Source of the DNA: Candidatus Margulisiibacteriota bacterium
Lineage (GTDB): Bacteria > Margulisbacteria > WOR-1 > JAUWWO01
Reading direction: 5' to 3'
Length of the DNA stretch: 6,544 nt
Assembly (NCBI GenBank): GCA_030616825.1
Contig: JAUWWO010000024.1
Coordinates: 1 to 6,544 of the forward strand
Shown: piece by piece, positions 5,635 to 6,544 of the stretch
How the letters are laid out: every line of letters begins with the position of its first letter
Numbering within the stretch: position 1 is the first letter of the stretch
The notes under the pieces: generated by a model
What the model was told of the DNA's origin: nothing
What the model saw: the letters and a program-made list of their open reading frames with translations, nothing else
Databases searched by the model: none
Translations under genes and position numbers: made by a program

Positions 5635-6544
5635 ATGAACACATACGCACTATACATACATATGCCTTTTTGCGAGAAAAAGTGCAATTACTGCGACTTT
5701 ACATCTTATGCTGGACTAAACCATTTGATTTCTCCATATCTCTCAGCCCTGAAGCGGGAATTTACTGCCTATTCTCAAGCACTCAAGTCGCCCTTGATCA
5801 AGAGCGTATATTTTGGAGGAGGAACCCCAAGCATCCTTTCACAAAACGCAATAGAAGACATACTGGACTGTATCAGAAAATATTTTAATCTCCAAGAAAA
5901 GGCAGAGATATCCATAGAGGTCAACCCGGGAACGGTCAACCTGGCAAAACTACTCTCATACAAAAAGGCTGGTATAAACAGGCTAAGCATTGGCGCACAG
6001 TCGTTTAACGACGGTCATCTCAAGGTATTGGGAAGAATCCACACCGCAAGTCAGATATCGTACACGTTTAAGTCAGCAAGAACAGCCGGCTTTGGCAATA
6101 TCAACATAGATCTCATCTTTGCTCTGCCTACACAGGACGTTATCGATTGGGGAAACACCCTTAAAGCTGCTATATCACTTAGACCAGAACACATCTCAAC
6201 ATACAGCCTGGTAATTGAGGAAGGAACACCACTGCACAGGGAAAGAGCAAAACTAGAGCTGCCCAGCGAAGAGGAAGAATGCCTGATGTATGAAGACGCA
6301 ATAGAAAGTCTTACTGCCTCAGGTTATGAACACTACGAGATAAGCAATTTTGCAAAACCAGGATTCAGGTGTATAAACAATCAAACCTATTGGAATAACG
6401 AGGACTACATTGGAGTCGGCGCTGGGGCAACCTCTTATCTTGGCTCATCCCGCTTTGCCAATCCCAGAAAGGTCGAGACCTATATTTCCGAATGGCAAGC
6501 CCCTACCGCATCCATTTTAGGTCACAAATATACTTCTGGAAAAC
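5635..6544 (+). CDS. hemW: HemW-type radical SAM protein (3' end beyond the window)
   Basis: The first 303 residues of a protein that usually has about 380. HemW binds a 4Fe-4S cluster and S-adenosylmethionine and is thought to be a heme chaperone; it was formerly annotated as an oxygen-independent coproporphyrinogen oxidase. The cluster motif is C13-x3-C17-x2-C20-DF. Phe at position 22, where HemN has a fourth Cys, marks it as HemW rather than HemN. Other landmarks are YFGGGTPS (59-66), EVNPGT (95-100), NRLSIGAQSF (115-124), GRIH (133-136), DLIFALP (159-165), YSLVIEEGTPLH (190-201) and YEISNFAKPG (234-243). The usual HNxxYW motif reads NNQTYW (248-253), so its His is Asn. The start at 5635 is the natural family start; no strong ribosome site precedes it, which fits translational coupling to lepA 23 nt upstream. 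No stop occurs before the window end. Confidence 0.95.
   Translation, partial: MNTYALYIHMPFCEKKCNYCDFTSYAGLNHLISPYLSALKREFTAYSQALKSPLIKSVYFGGGTPSILSQNAIEDILDCIRKYFNLQEKAEISIEVNPGTVNLAKLLSYKKAGINRLSIGAQSFNDGHLKVLGRIHTASQISYTFKSARTAGFGNINIDLIFALPTQDVIDWGNTLKAAISLRPEHISTYSLVIEEGTPLHRERAKLELPSEEEECLMYEDAIESLTASGYEHYEISNFAKPGFRCINNQTYWNNEDYIGVGAGATSYLGSSRFANPRKVETYISEWQAPTASILGHKYTSGK

Noticed and set aside
5635..6544. HemN (oxygen-independent coproporphyrinogen III oxidase)
   Set aside because: The cluster motif has Phe where HemN has a fourth Cys, and the EISNFA and NxxYW regions are HemW-type.

Overview
The window looks like chromosomal housekeeping DNA from an uncultured Gram-negative (two-membrane) bacterium. 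The evidence is an outer-membrane beta-barrel protein carrying three C-terminal S-layer homology (SLH) repeats, tRNA genes without encoded CCA, and a lepA-hemW gene pair. My best guess for lineage is Candidatus Omnitrophota or a neighbouring phylum. That is inference from architecture and gene style, not a database result.

Layout, left to right. Positions 1-192 hold the 3' end of an unrecognised plus-strand gene. A tRNA-Ser(GCU) follows at 216-300. A plus-strand gene for a secreted DUF3108-like protein (372-1169) starts only 8 nt after a strong extended -10 box. It converges on a minus-strand tRNA-Arg(ACG) (1185-1258). Just upstream of that tRNA lies a degenerate partial second copy of its 5' half, interrupted by a 29-bp GC-rich dyad (1317-1373). 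Two minus-strand envelope genes come next: a small secreted helical protein of unknown function (1391-1831) and the barrel-SLH protein (1949-3673). Each has its own clear sigma70-type promoter, and a hairpin terminator lies between them.

A divergent intergenic region (3674-3808) separates the barrel-SLH gene from the plus-strand lepA-hemW pair. lepA (elongation factor 4) is complete from a GTG at 3809. hemW (radical SAM, heme-chaperone family) starts 23 nt after lepA and is cut by the window end. In Firmicutes this pair precedes hrcA-grpE-dnaK, so heat-shock genes may follow outside the window.

I found no CRISPR array, phage gene, transposase or defence system, and nothing that is convincingly a new multi-gene system. 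The most unusual items are the interrupted tRNA-Arg remnant, the barrel-then-SLH domain order, a His-to-Asn change in a conserved HemW motif, and the probably leaderless DUF3108-like gene.
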